This document shows positions 9,277-17,089 of a DNA stretch of 64,000 nt, piece after piece (the first letter of the stretch is position 1; the number at the start of each line of letters is the position of its first letter). The notes under the pieces are model-generated. The model saw only the letters and a list, made by a program, of their open reading frames with translations, was not told the DNA's origin and did not search any database. The DNA is from Williamsia sterculiae (GTDB lineage Bacteria > Actinomycetota > Actinomycetes > Mycobacteriales > Mycobacteriaceae): contig NZ_FTNT01000002.1 of the NCBI RefSeq assembly GCF_900156495.1, positions 62,001 through 126,000 of the forward strand. The letters run 5' to 3'. A program made the translations under genes and the position numbers.

Positions 9277-10296
9277 TCAGCAGTCGCTGTCGACGAAACT
9301 GCGTGGACCGGTGGCCACGTGCCCGACATCGCGGTGTGAGTCCGCATCATGCTCGGACCGCTGGGGGAGCACGTGCGGTTTGTGCAACGCCACCGGCGGT
9401 AGATGTACCTCGTTCTGCTCCGCCGATCGTTGCGCCTCACCCGATCCGAACAACGCGACCAGGACCGCACCGACCACGGCCAAGCCGAAGCCGGTCACAC
9501 CCAACCATTCACGGCCGGCAACGGTGCTGTCCCCGAGTAGGACCACCCCGACGATTCCGGGCAGCGCCGTCTCCCCGACGACCATCGCCGCCGTCGAACC
9601 GTTCACCGCGCCCAGCTGCAGTGCGACGGTGTGCAGGTAGAAGCCGAACGCCCCTGCGATCGCGATGGTCCAGGCCGCGGGGTCGACGATCAGATGCGAC
9701 AGCGAGAACGGCGACACCCCGTCGAGCACGCGAACCGCGATGGCGATCGCACCGAACAGCACACCCGCGGCCGCGCCTGCGGCCACCGACCCGCCCTTGC
9801 CCAGGCGCCGCACCGTCAGCAACGAGATCGCGACGACTCCCACGGTCGCGATCAACAGACCGGTGCGGAACGGCAGGCTGACGTGGGTGGTACCGCCCGC
9901 GTGCGCGGCGGTTCCGAGCATGCAGAGCGCCAGGAGAACCAGTCCGATGGCGGCCCAGTCACGCGTGTGCAGGTGAATGCCCAGGACCGTGGTGCCCAGC
10001 ACCGCGGTCACCACCAGATTGCCTGCGACGATGGTCTGTGACAGGAACAACGGCAGCATCCGCGCCGCGCCCGCTCCGGCGGCGAAACCCAACACGTCCA
10101 TGATGGCCCCGAGGACGAACACCCCCGTGAGCGCGGCGGCGATGGTGGACTTGAGCGTCGGGTGACCACTGGTGGTGGTCAACGCATTGCTGCCGTCCGC
10201 TTCGGCAGTCGCCTGGCGCGCCCCCATCGTCTGCATGACCGACGACAGGCCGTACCCGATCGCTGCGAGGACACCCAGCCCGATTCCGACGACCAC
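9277..10296 (-). CDS. DMT/EamA-like polytopic membrane protein
   Basis: A 339-residue protein with about nine or ten hydrophobic helices over residues 1-280 and a hydrophilic His-rich tail. The layout of two repeated five-helix halves, beginning with a GLGVLAAIGYGLSSVMQ-type first helix, resembles the drug/metabolite transporter superfamily. The late GETALPGIVGVVLLGDSTVAGREWLG stretch is like the second EamA repeat. Substrate is unknown. Start ATG at 10296. It is divergent from cobF, with 202 bases between them holding a small inverted repeat. Confidence 0.72.
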   Translation of the reverse strand: MVVGIGLGVLAAIGYGLSSVMQTMGARQATAEADGSNALTTTSGHPTLKSTIAAALTGVFVLGAIMDVLGFAAGAGAARMLPLFLSQTIVAGNLVVTAVLGTTVLGIHLHTRDWAAIGLVLLALCMLGTAAHAGGTTHVSLPFRTGLLIATVGVVAISLLTVRRLGKGGSVAAGAAAGVLFGAIAIAVRVLDGVSPFSLSHLIVDPAAWTIAIAGAFGFYLHTVALQLGAVNGSTAAMVVGETALPGIVGVVLLGDSTVAGREWLGVTGFGLAVVGAVLVALFGSGEAQRSAEQNEVHLPPVALHKPHVLPQRSEHDADSHRDVGHVATGPRSFVDSDC

Positions 10297-10351
10297 CGAT
10301 CAGCTCCTCCCGGACGGCCCTGGGGCGCGACCACGCGGTTTTCTCATCTGC

Positions 10352-10367
10352 TTCTCAGGATTGAGAA
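10352..10367. promoter_or_regulatory. Inverted repeat upstream of the DMT-type gene
   Basis: TTCTCA-GGAT-TGAGAA, perfect 6-bp arms with a 4-base spacer, 56-71 bases upstream of the DMT-type start. A further TTCTCA copy lies about ten bases to the left. Possibly an operator; no regulator gene is adjacent. Confidence 0.3.
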
Positions 10368-10498
10368 CCTGCACACCGTCCCAGATATTTCCTGAGTGGC
10401 GCAAACCTTTTTGCCCGCCGAACAGGGTCGGGGCAGCGCGGCGCATGGTCAGTACGGTGAGCGCATGCCCGGGCACTCGACTGATGTGAATTCTTCCG

Positions 10499-11260
10499 AT
10501 GCGTGAGTTACGCGTCATCGGCATCGGACCCGGCGATCCCCGTCTGCTCACCCTCGCGGCCGTCGACGCGATGCAGGGCGTCGACGCGTTCTTCGTGCTC
10601 GACAAGACCGAGACCACCCCGGGTGCGGAGTCGCTGGTCGACCTTCGACGGCAGATCTGTGAGCAGCACATTCGCGGCGACCATCGGTTCGTCGAGATCG
10701 CCGACCCGCCTCGAGATCGCCGACCCGACGACTACCGCGCCGAGGTGTTGCGCTGGCATGCGGCCCGCACCGAGGTGATCGAGGTGGCGCTGCTCCGCGA
10801 GCTCGGTGACGACGGGGTGGGTGCGATCCTCGTCTGGGGCGACCCGGCGCTGTACGACAGCACCCTGCGGATCGTGGACGCCATCGTCGCCCGCGAGCGG
10901 CTGCCGCTGCGGGTCATCGTGATTCCCGGTGTGACCAGCGTCTCAGTGTTGACCGCCGCTCACCGCGTCGTCGCTCATCGGGTCGGTGAGCCGGTACACA
11001 TCACCACCGGACGGCGCCTCGCGTCCACCCCGCCCGACGACGACCGCAATCAGATCGTCATGCTCGACGCGGCGTGCACGTTCATGCAGACGGCTGCGGC
11101 CGAGGACGAGATCTGGTGGGGTGCCTACCTCGGCACCCCGGACGAGCTGTTGATCGCCGGGACGGTGGGTGAGGTGGGGGAGCGGATCGTCCGGACCCGG
11201 CTGGCCGCGCGTGAACGCCACGGCTGGATCATGGACATCTATCTGCTGCGCAAGCCGTGA
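10499..11260 (+). CDS. cobF: Precorrin-6A synthase (deacetylating)
   Basis: A 253-residue S-adenosylmethionine-dependent methyltransferase of aerobic cobalamin synthesis, which methylates C-1 of precorrin-5 with loss of acetate. The N-terminal VIGIGPGDPRLLTLAAVDAM and the internal VWGDPALYDSTLRI and VIPGVTSVSVL are the tetrapyrrole-methylase signatures, and the P-RDR-PDDY segment is typical of CobF. Start ATG at 10499. No other cob gene is present in the window, so it acts with genes elsewhere. It is convergent with cysQ across a 51-base GC-rich gap with weak hairpin potential. Confidence 0.93.
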   Translation: MRELRVIGIGPGDPRLLTLAAVDAMQGVDAFFVLDKTETTPGAESLVDLRRQICEQHIRGDHRFVEIADPPRDRRPDDYRAEVLRWHAARTEVIEVALLRELGDDGVGAILVWGDPALYDSTLRIVDAIVARERLPLRVIVIPGVTSVSVLTAAHRVVAHRVGEPVHITTGRRLASTPPDDDRNQIVMLDAACTFMQTAAAEDEIWWGAYLGTPDELLIAGTVGEVGERIVRTRLAARERHGWIMDIYLLRKP

Positions 11261-11311
11261 GCGGGACAACGGCGAGCGCCGTCGCCCGGCGCCGTCGCCG
11301 ACCGGGCTGCG

Positions 11312-12079
11312 TCACCAGATCTGGGCGAGCGACTCGAGCACGCGGTCGCGGATCTCCATCCGACAGATGACGAAGTCCGGCAAATACGGGTCCGGCCGGT
11401 TGTAGAGCAGCGCGGAACCGTCCAGTCGGCTGCAGTGCAGTCCGGCCGCCTCGGCCACCCCGACCGGCGCACAGTTGTCCCATTCGTACTGGCCGCCGCC
11501 GTGGACATAGGCGTCGGCGGCGCCACGCACCACCGCCATCGCCTTGGCGCCCGCCGACCCGACGGCGAACATCCGCAGACCCAGCGCGCGTGCCACCCAT
11601 GCCGATTCGTACCCGGCGCCGTACAGCGAGGTCACCATTCGCCCTGACAACTCGTCGGGCAGGGGGTCCACCACATCGGTGCGGTACAACTCGCCGCGCC
11701 CGGGCAACGAGACCGCGCAGGCGTCGGGGCGGCCGTCGACGGTGAGCGCGATGTGCACGGCCCAATCGTCGGTGCCCCGGGAGAACTCGCTGGTCCCGTC
11801 CAGCGGGTCGATGACCCACACGCGGCGGGACCGCAGCCGAACCGGATCGTCGGGCGCCTCCTCCGACAGCACCGCGTCGTCGGGGCGATGGGTGCGCAAC
11901 ACGGCGGCGATCCATTGCTGGGCCATCGCGTCACCCACGTCACCGAGGGCGCGACCGGTCAGCAGTCGCTGATGGCGCACGCCGAGCAGGATCCGCCCCG
12001 CGCCCTCGGCGATGTGTGCGGCGAGGTCGAGATCGCTGTGGCGCGGAACGTTCGAGCGCAGACGTCGGCCGGCATCCAT
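11312..12079 (-). CDS. cysQ: 3'(2'),5'-bisphosphate nucleotidase/inositol-phosphatase family
   Basis: A 255-residue Mg-dependent phosphatase of the inositol monophosphatase fold. The metal-binding motifs are complete: AVLSEEAPDD, WVIDPLDGTSEFSRG and YEWDNCAPVGVAEAAGL. The sequence best fits actinobacterial CysQ, which hydrolyses 3'-phosphoadenosine 5'-phosphate from sulfate assimilation and often inositol or fructose phosphates too. Start ATG at 12079. It is divergent from the DNA glycosylase. An inositol monophosphatase assignment cannot be fully excluded. Confidence 0.87.
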   Translation of the reverse strand: MDAGRRLRSNVPRHSDLDLAAHIAEGAGRILLGVRHQRLLTGRALGDVGDAMAQQWIAAVLRTHRPDDAVLSEEAPDDPVRLRSRRVWVIDPLDGTSEFSRGTDDWAVHIALTVDGRPDACAVSLPGRGELYRTDVVDPLPDELSGRMVTSLYGAGYESAWVARALGLRMFAVGSAGAKAMAVVRGAADAYVHGGGQYEWDNCAPVGVAEAAGLHCSRLDGSALLYNRPDPYLPDFVICRMEIRDRVLESLAQIW

Positions 12080-12189
12080 CGTGCGTGCCTCCTCCCGCCG
12101 CGGTCTGGGTCTGCGTGAACCCTAGATCGCATCACCCCGACGACGTCATGCAGGCACCGCACGTCGAGGGTGGGTGGCAAACTGAGACC

Positions 12190-13074
12190 ATGCCCGAACT
12201 ACCCGAGGTGCAGGCCATCGCCGACTATGTCGACGGCCGCGCCGCGGGGTTGCCCATCAGGCGGGTGGACGTGGCCTCGTTGGCGGTGTTGAAGACGGCC
12301 GACCCGCCGTACAGCGCGCTCGCCGGTCGCATCGTCGACAGGGTGTGGCGCATCGGGAAGTACCTCATCGTCACCACCACCGACCCCGCGGTCGGCGGTG
12401 TCGATGAGATCCATCTGATCATCCATCTGTCCCGAGCCGGATGGCTGCGCTGGTCCGATCACCTGTCGCAGACCCCGCCGCGGCCCGGGGGCAAGGGGCC
12501 GATCGCGTTGCGGGTGCACTGTGGGCTCCCCGGCGAGGGCTTCGACGTCACCGAGGCCGGGACGCAGAAGCGCCTCGCGGTGTGGATCACCCGCGACCCC
12601 GCCACCGTCGATCGCATCAACACCCTGGGTCCCGATGTCCTGGGCCTGTCCCGCGACGAGCTCGCCGCAGTTTTCGCCGATACCGCCGGCCGGATCAAGA
12701 ACGTCCTCACCGACCAGCGGACGGTGGCAGGTGTGGGCAACGCGTACAGCGACGAGATCCTGCACACCGCGAAGCTGTCCCCCTTCGCCTCCGCGAGATC
12801 TCTCGACGACGACCAGCTCACCCGCCTGCACGGTGCGATCGGTGAGGTCCTCACCGGCGCGATCGCCCGACTCGAAGGCCAGGAGGTCGCGAAGCTCAAG
12901 GGCGAGAAGAGATCCGGCCTGCGGGTGCACGCCAGGACAGGTATGCCCTGTCCGGTGTGTGGCGATACCGTGCGCGAGGTCTCGTTCGCCGACCGTTCCT
13001 TCCAGTACTGCCCGACCTGCCAGACCGGGGGTCGAGTGCTCGCCGACCGGAGGATGTCGCGCCTGCTCAAGTGA
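12190..13074 (+). CDS. Fpg/Nei-family DNA glycosylase/AP lyase
   Basis: A 294-residue base-excision repair enzyme. The mature N-terminus PELPEV supplies the catalytic proline and glutamate. A helix-two-turn-helix region (RIKNVLTDQRTVAGVGNAYSDEIL) and a C-terminal zinc finger (CPVCGDTVREV, then CPTCQ) follow, so the protein is complete. ATG at 12190 is required to place Pro2. In M. tuberculosis the corresponding locus (Rv0944, near pgi) is, as I recall, a shortened Fpg-like gene, whereas this copy is full length. The choice between oxidised purine and pyrimidine substrates cannot be made from sequence. Confidence 0.92.
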   Translation: MPELPEVQAIADYVDGRAAGLPIRRVDVASLAVLKTADPPYSALAGRIVDRVWRIGKYLIVTTTDPAVGGVDEIHLIIHLSRAGWLRWSDHLSQTPPRPGGKGPIALRVHCGLPGEGFDVTEAGTQKRLAVWITRDPATVDRINTLGPDVLGLSRDELAAVFADTAGRIKNVLTDQRTVAGVGNAYSDEILHTAKLSPFASARSLDDDQLTRLHGAIGEVLTGAIARLEGQEVAKLKGEKRSGLRVHARTGMPCPVCGDTVREVSFADRSFQYCPTCQTGGRVLADRRMSRLLK

Positions 13075-13110
13075 CGCGGGCTCGCACGCCCCTTGCCGCG
13101 TCGGCACAGA

Positions 13111-13129
13111 TAAAGTTAGCCTAACCTTC
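13111..13129 (+). promoter_or_regulatory. IdeR/DtxR-like iron box over a leaderless promoter
   Basis: The 19 bases TAAAGTTAGCCTAACCTTC match the DtxR/IdeR consensus TTAGGTTAGSCTAACCTAA at 15 positions, with a perfect core. The box ends one base before the ATG of the siderophore-binding lipoprotein. A TAGCCT -10 lies inside it (13117-13122), seven bases before the ATG, so repressor binding would cover the promoter of a leaderless transcript. Iron repression of the downstream pair is the expected result. Confidence 0.8.
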
Positions 13130-14107
13130 ATGACGACGACACGGCGGTGTGCCGGTGCTCTGCTCTCCGTGGCCCTCCTGGTGGGGGTGGCCGGCTGCAC
13201 CTCACCGTCGCCGACCGGTGATGCGGTCTCGACGTCGGCGGCTCCCGTCGTCGTCGACCACCAATTCGGTTCGACGACGATCCCGGCCAACCCGCGCAGG
13301 GTGGTGACCATCGGGTCGGGTTGGTCGGACACCCTGGTCGAGCTGGGGGTCCCGATCACCGCCGAATTCGTCGTGCAGGGATATGCAGGCCCTGACAACC
13401 GCTTCGCCTGGACTCCGCGTCACGACTCGACCGTCATCCCGTATGCGGCTTCCGCGGGAGCACCGGGCGTCGCCGACGTCGCGAGATTCGCCCCTGACGT
13501 CATCCTCGCCGGGTACCTGCCCGATCAGGGTGTCTACGAACAACTGTCCAAGATCGCCCCCACCGTGCCGGTGATGGCCAAGGGTGCGGTGAACGACTCG
13601 TGGCAGGACCTGACCATCGTGGCGGGCAAGATCTTCGGCAAGCAGCAACGAGCACGACAGGCCGTCGACGATGTGGACACCCGGGTCGCGGCGGTGGCCG
13701 CCGAATACCCCGCCGCGCGGCGCAAGACCTTCAGCTTCGGTCAGCTCACCGCGGACCGACAGTTCGGTGTGGTGGCCTCCAGCGGCGATCCGTCGTCGCG
13801 GTTGCTCGAACAGGTCGGTCTGACCCTCGATCCCGCGGTCCGGAACACCGGGGCCAACGGTCAGCGGGTCATCGTGTCGGCCGAGCGCATCGACCTGTTG
13901 CGCTCCGACCTGCTCATCTTCTGGCCGCTGGTCGGGGGACCGGAGACCTTTGCCGCCATCCCGGGCTGGAACGACCTGCCCGCGGTGCGGTCCGGGGCCA
14001 CGGTCTTCCTGACCAACGACGATGCCAGTGGATTCGGGGCGCCGTCGGTGCTGTCGGTGCCCTGGGCCGTCGAGAAACTGCGCCCCGCGCTGGCGAGACT
14101 GCGATGA
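13130..14107 (+). CDS. Iron-siderophore ABC transporter substrate-binding lipoprotein
   Basis: A 325-residue periplasmic-binding-fold protein (class III/FecB-like) that should capture a ferric siderophore outside the membrane. The lipoprotein signal peptide runs to LLVGVAGC, with Cys about residue 23. The helical-backbone fold features include NPRRVVTIGSGWSDTLVELGV, ARFAPDVILAG and a C-terminal VPWAVEKLRPAL. The ATG at 13130 is fixed by the signal peptide and by the iron box immediately before it. A siderophore-interacting flavoprotein follows 30 bases later. No permease or ATPase gene is linked, so it must use transport partners from elsewhere. Confidence 0.9.
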   Translation: MTTTRRCAGALLSVALLVGVAGCTSPSPTGDAVSTSAAPVVVDHQFGSTTIPANPRRVVTIGSGWSDTLVELGVPITAEFVVQGYAGPDNRFAWTPRHDSTVIPYAASAGAPGVADVARFAPDVILAGYLPDQGVYEQLSKIAPTVPVMAKGAVNDSWQDLTIVAGKIFGKQQRARQAVDDVDTRVAAVAAEYPAARRKTFSFGQLTADRQFGVVASSGDPSSRLLEQVGLTLDPAVRNTGANGQRVIVSAERIDLLRSDLLIFWPLVGGPETFAAIPGWNDLPAVRSGATVFLTNDDASGFGAPSVLSVPWAVEKLRPALARLR

Positions 14108-14137
14108 GGCGGGCATCAGCAATCACATGGGAGTGAC

Positions 14138-15040
14138 ATGACGACAGGCACCGACGCGACGCGGACCATCAAGGCGGCGATTCGCCGCCGGGCTCAACGC
14201 ACCGAGCTGCGCACCGCGCGGACGACCGTCGTCGACACCGTGATCTTGACGCGGGACTTCACCCGGTTGACGCTGCGCACCGACGATCTGGGTGACTACC
14301 ACCCCGAGCCCGCCGATGCGTTCAAGCTCATGTTGCCGATCGACGACGGTGCCCGAACCGACCATCCGAGACGTGGTGACGACGGTCTGCCCCGATGGCC
14401 GGAGGGGGCGACTCAGCCCGTACTGCGGGCTCTCACCGTACGGCACTTCGACCCCGCACGCGGTCTCCTGACCGTTGATGTCGCGAGACATCAGACCGGT
14501 CCGCTGATGTCGTGGCTGGCCACGGTGCGGCCCGGTGATGCCGTCGACCTTGCCGGAATGCGCGCGGAATGGCATCTGCCGCAGGAGATTCGGGATGTGA
14601 TCCTGATGGTCGACGGCAGCGGGTTGCCCGGTGCGGCCGGCATCGTGGAGCGACTACCCGACCACGTCACGGTCATCGTCTACGTGATCGACTGCCCTCG
14701 AGACGATCTGGTCCTGATACCGGCACACCCGCGACTGTCGGTGATCCGGGTCGGTGCCGCGCATGACATCGGTCATCAGACACCGCGGGCGGTCCGCGCG
14801 CAACGGCGGGTGCAGGTGTGGATCGCCGCGGAGACCGGCGACGTGCGGGTGCTGCGGAGCGTCGTCACCCGCCGGTGGCACGTTCCCGGCGACGACATCC
14901 TGGCTCGCGCCTACTGGACGTCGGGACGCAGCAGCACCGACGTGGACGCGACCAACCTGGTGCGTTACCAACACGCGATCGCGGGTGGGGCGGACGTGCA
15001 CGACCCGGTGCTGGCCGAGAACATCGACCTGGACACCTAG
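14138..15040 (+). CDS. Siderophore-interacting protein (FAD-binding ferric reductase)
   Basis: A 300-residue flavoprotein of the SIP family, which releases iron from imported siderophores by reducing it in the cytosol. The N-terminal FAD-binding barrel includes TRLTLRTDDLGDY and LRALTVRHFDPARGLLTVD. The C-terminal half carries the NAD(P)H-type Rossmann domain (VILMVDGSGLPGAAGIVERLP and VQVWIAAETGDVRVLR). A good GGGAGTGAC ribosome site precedes ATG 14138. It is co-transcribed with the upstream binding protein and therefore probably iron-repressed. It is convergent with the next gene across an 11-base gap. Confidence 0.92.
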   Translation: MTTGTDATRTIKAAIRRRAQRTELRTARTTVVDTVILTRDFTRLTLRTDDLGDYHPEPADAFKLMLPIDDGARTDHPRRGDDGLPRWPEGATQPVLRALTVRHFDPARGLLTVDVARHQTGPLMSWLATVRPGDAVDLAGMRAEWHLPQEIRDVILMVDGSGLPGAAGIVERLPDHVTVIVYVIDCPRDDLVLIPAHPRLSVIRVGAAHDIGHQTPRAVRAQRRVQVWIAAETGDVRVLRSVVTRRWHVPGDDILARAYWTSGRSSTDVDATNLVRYQHAIAGGADVHDPVLAENIDLDT

Positions 15041-15051
15041 CAGAGCGACGC

Positions 15052-15747
15052 CTATCCCGTGGGTGTCGCCACGGGGCTCGACGCCGGTGCGGGCGCAGGG
15101 CTCGACCAGACCACCGGTGATGCCTTGTAGTTCAACGACGAATCACCGGTGGTGTCGGCCCAGTAGATGACCTTGTCGGGGACCGTCCCGGGATCCACCA
15201 CTGCCACCACGCAGGTGGCGATCGAATCGCCGCGTTTCGCGGTTTTGGGCGTCGGGTTGGCCACGCATCGGGAGAAGTTGTCGGGCGGCGCGACGGTTCG
15301 GGTGGGTGTGCGACCGTCGCTGCTGGCGGAGAAACCCTCGGTGGATGGTGCGGGCACAGCCTTGTCGGCGAGTTGGCTGATGGTCAGGTGCACGTAGAAG
15401 GGGTCACCGCCTTTGGTCAGGCTGCTCGGCAGTTCCGACCGCGAACCCGGCTCGACCCCGGTCACCGTGAACATCGCCAGCTGACCGGTTGCTCGGAACG
15501 CGTCGGCAGGCAGATAGGCGCTCTGCCCCCAGGTCAGCGTTGTGCCCGGTGGGGTGCGATCGGGGGCGCCCGTGGGAACCGTCACGTCGGCGGAGACGGG
15601 CACCGGCACGGTGCGCAGCGACGAACTCGGTGCGGGGGAGTTGGTGGTACCGGCACACCCCGCCACCGCGAGCGACGCGATCGCGCCGACCACGCCGAGT
15701 CGCAGGACGCGACCGTGAACCGAGGCCGGAGCGCGCAACGAAGACAT
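15052..15747 (-). CDS. Putative lipoprotein, unknown function
   Basis: 231 residues. ATG at 15747 gives a typical lipoprotein signal: basic N-terminus, hydrophobic LGVVGAIASLAV, lipobox VAGC. The mature part starts with a Ser/Pro/Thr linker and then a beta-rich domain of about 150 residues with two cysteines (NFSRCVANP and SIATCVVAVV) that could form a disulfide. It ends in an Ala/Pro-rich tail. The layout is like small actinobacterial DUF4352-type surface lipoproteins, but no family could be assigned. It follows the acyltransferase-like gene on the same strand, 55 bases away. Confidence 0.75.
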   Translation of the reverse strand: MSSLRAPASVHGRVLRLGVVGAIASLAVAGCAGTTNSPAPSSSLRTVPVPVSADVTVPTGAPDRTPPGTTLTWGQSAYLPADAFRATGQLAMFTVTGVEPGSRSELPSSLTKGGDPFYVHLTISQLADKAVPAPSTEGFSASSDGRTPTRTVAPPDNFSRCVANPTPKTAKRGDSIATCVVAVVDPGTVPDKVIYWADTTGDSSLNYKASPVVWSSPAPAPASSPVATPTG

Positions 15748-15802
15748 GCCGGAATCGTATGCGTAGAGCGCCCGCGAAGCGGGTAGGTGGACGATCGGGG
15801 CG

Positions 15803-17086
15803 TCACCAGCGACGGACGGTGAGTCCGCGGGCGGCGCAGACGCCTGCGAGCAGACCGTCCAGGACACCGCGGTCGCGAATGGTGACATCCGGGGCGACCA
15901 CTGACAGGGTCACCGTGTCGGCGGACCGGATCAGCCACATGTCGGCGGTGGTCCTGCGCGCGCTCGCGTGAGCCGGGGTCGACGACGGCCGCATGGCGCG
16001 GACGGCGACACCGTCGGCACCCAGCGAGGACAATCCGGCCGGGACGTCGCCGAGGATCGATACCATCGCGTCGGCGGCACCCGGTTCCGGAACGAGTCGA
16101 CGCGACAACCGGGGACCGATCAACTGCAAGATCTCCGGGGGAACATCGGCAGGCGCCCCGACCGATTGACCCGCGAGCATGCATCCGTGCACAGCGGTGG
16201 GATCCGCCCAGTCTTCGGGTCCGCGCAGGCGCACCGCATCGGTGCTGACCGCGTTGGCGCCGACACCCCCGGCCCGCGCGACTCGGGGGACGAACACGTC
16301 CAGGGGACCCGGTTCGCCGCGCACCCGGGTGACCAGGTCGGCGATCAGCACGACGGCCAGGTCGGCATCGGAGCCGGCACCGGTCGCGCGGTCCCACGCG
16401 ACGGCGTCGATGTCGATCACCGTCGTCGCCTCGCGCCACGTCGGGTCCACCGCGGTGGTGTTACCTGCGGTCTGCGTCGAACCCCGCGACGCGCGCATCT
16501 CCGCCACCAGCTGTGTGCGTTGCGCCCGCGGTGCCCGGATGAGTTGTCGAGCGGTGCGGGTCACACCACCGACGACCAGCCGGGCGAGGGTGACGGCATC
16601 TCGCAGATCGTCTCCGGCGGTAGGCGTGCGGATCGCCGGGGCGCGCGTCTCGGACGTCAATGCGTCGGCCGCCGCCGCCAGCATGCTCATCCCATCGGCC
16701 ACGGCGTGGGCGCAGACCAGGCTGAGTATCGAACCCCCACCGGCGACGTGACCGATACGCAGTTCCCACACCGGGCCCTTCTCGACATCGAGTGGGGTGC
16801 GAGCACAGTCATCGGCCCAGGTCACCACGTTCGCCACGTCGTCGACCAGCAGTGGGCTGACGATGACATCGCGGTGGAACCAATTGCGCGCGAGCGGGAC
16901 ACGCGACCGAGAAATACCCGACGACAGCGGTCCGCCGGCGAGTGACGCGTACGCGTCCGCGAGGTCCTCGGGAGTGACCCGATGGGGGACACGGGCCAGG
17001 CCCTGCATCACCACCGGGGTGCCACCGCCGGTGTGTTCGCGGTAGAAGATCTCGTCCACCACGCCGAGACGGCGGACCCCGGTCAT
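15803..17086 (-). CDS. HxxxDG-motif acyltransferase-like protein
   Basis: A 427-residue protein with the CoA-dependent acyltransferase/condensation-domain motif HAVADGMSM (HxxxDG). It has an N-terminal RLGVVDEIFYREH stretch like wax ester synthase/diacylglycerol acyltransferase and polyketide-associated acyltransferases. The overall similarity to those families is weak: the first histidine of HHxxxDG is Ala/Cys here, so an esterification role is inference. Its start lies three bases from the pgi stop, so it is read with pgi and perhaps translationally coupled. Substrate unknown. Confidence 0.68.
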   Translation of the reverse strand: MTGVRRLGVVDEIFYREHTGGGTPVVMQGLARVPHRVTPEDLADAYASLAGGPLSSGISRSRVPLARNWFHRDVIVSPLLVDDVANVVTWADDCARTPLDVEKGPVWELRIGHVAGGGSILSLVCAHAVADGMSMLAAAADALTSETRAPAIRTPTAGDDLRDAVTLARLVVGGVTRTARQLIRAPRAQRTQLVAEMRASRGSTQTAGNTTAVDPTWREATTVIDIDAVAWDRATGAGSDADLAVVLIADLVTRVRGEPGPLDVFVPRVARAGGVGANAVSTDAVRLRGPEDWADPTAVHGCMLAGQSVGAPADVPPEILQLIGPRLSRRLVPEPGAADAMVSILGDVPAGLSSLGADGVAVRAMRPSSTPAHASARRTTADMWLIRSADTVTLSVVAPDVTIRDRGVLDGLLAGVCAARGLTVRRW

Positions 17087-17089
17087 CGA

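Noticed and set aside
10692-10727. A 17-base direct repeat (TCGAGATCGCCGACCCG twice) inside cobF
   Set aside because: The period of 19 would shift the frame if it were a recent duplication, yet the protein there keeps the normal CobF P-RDR-PDDY segment. Chance similarity is more likely.
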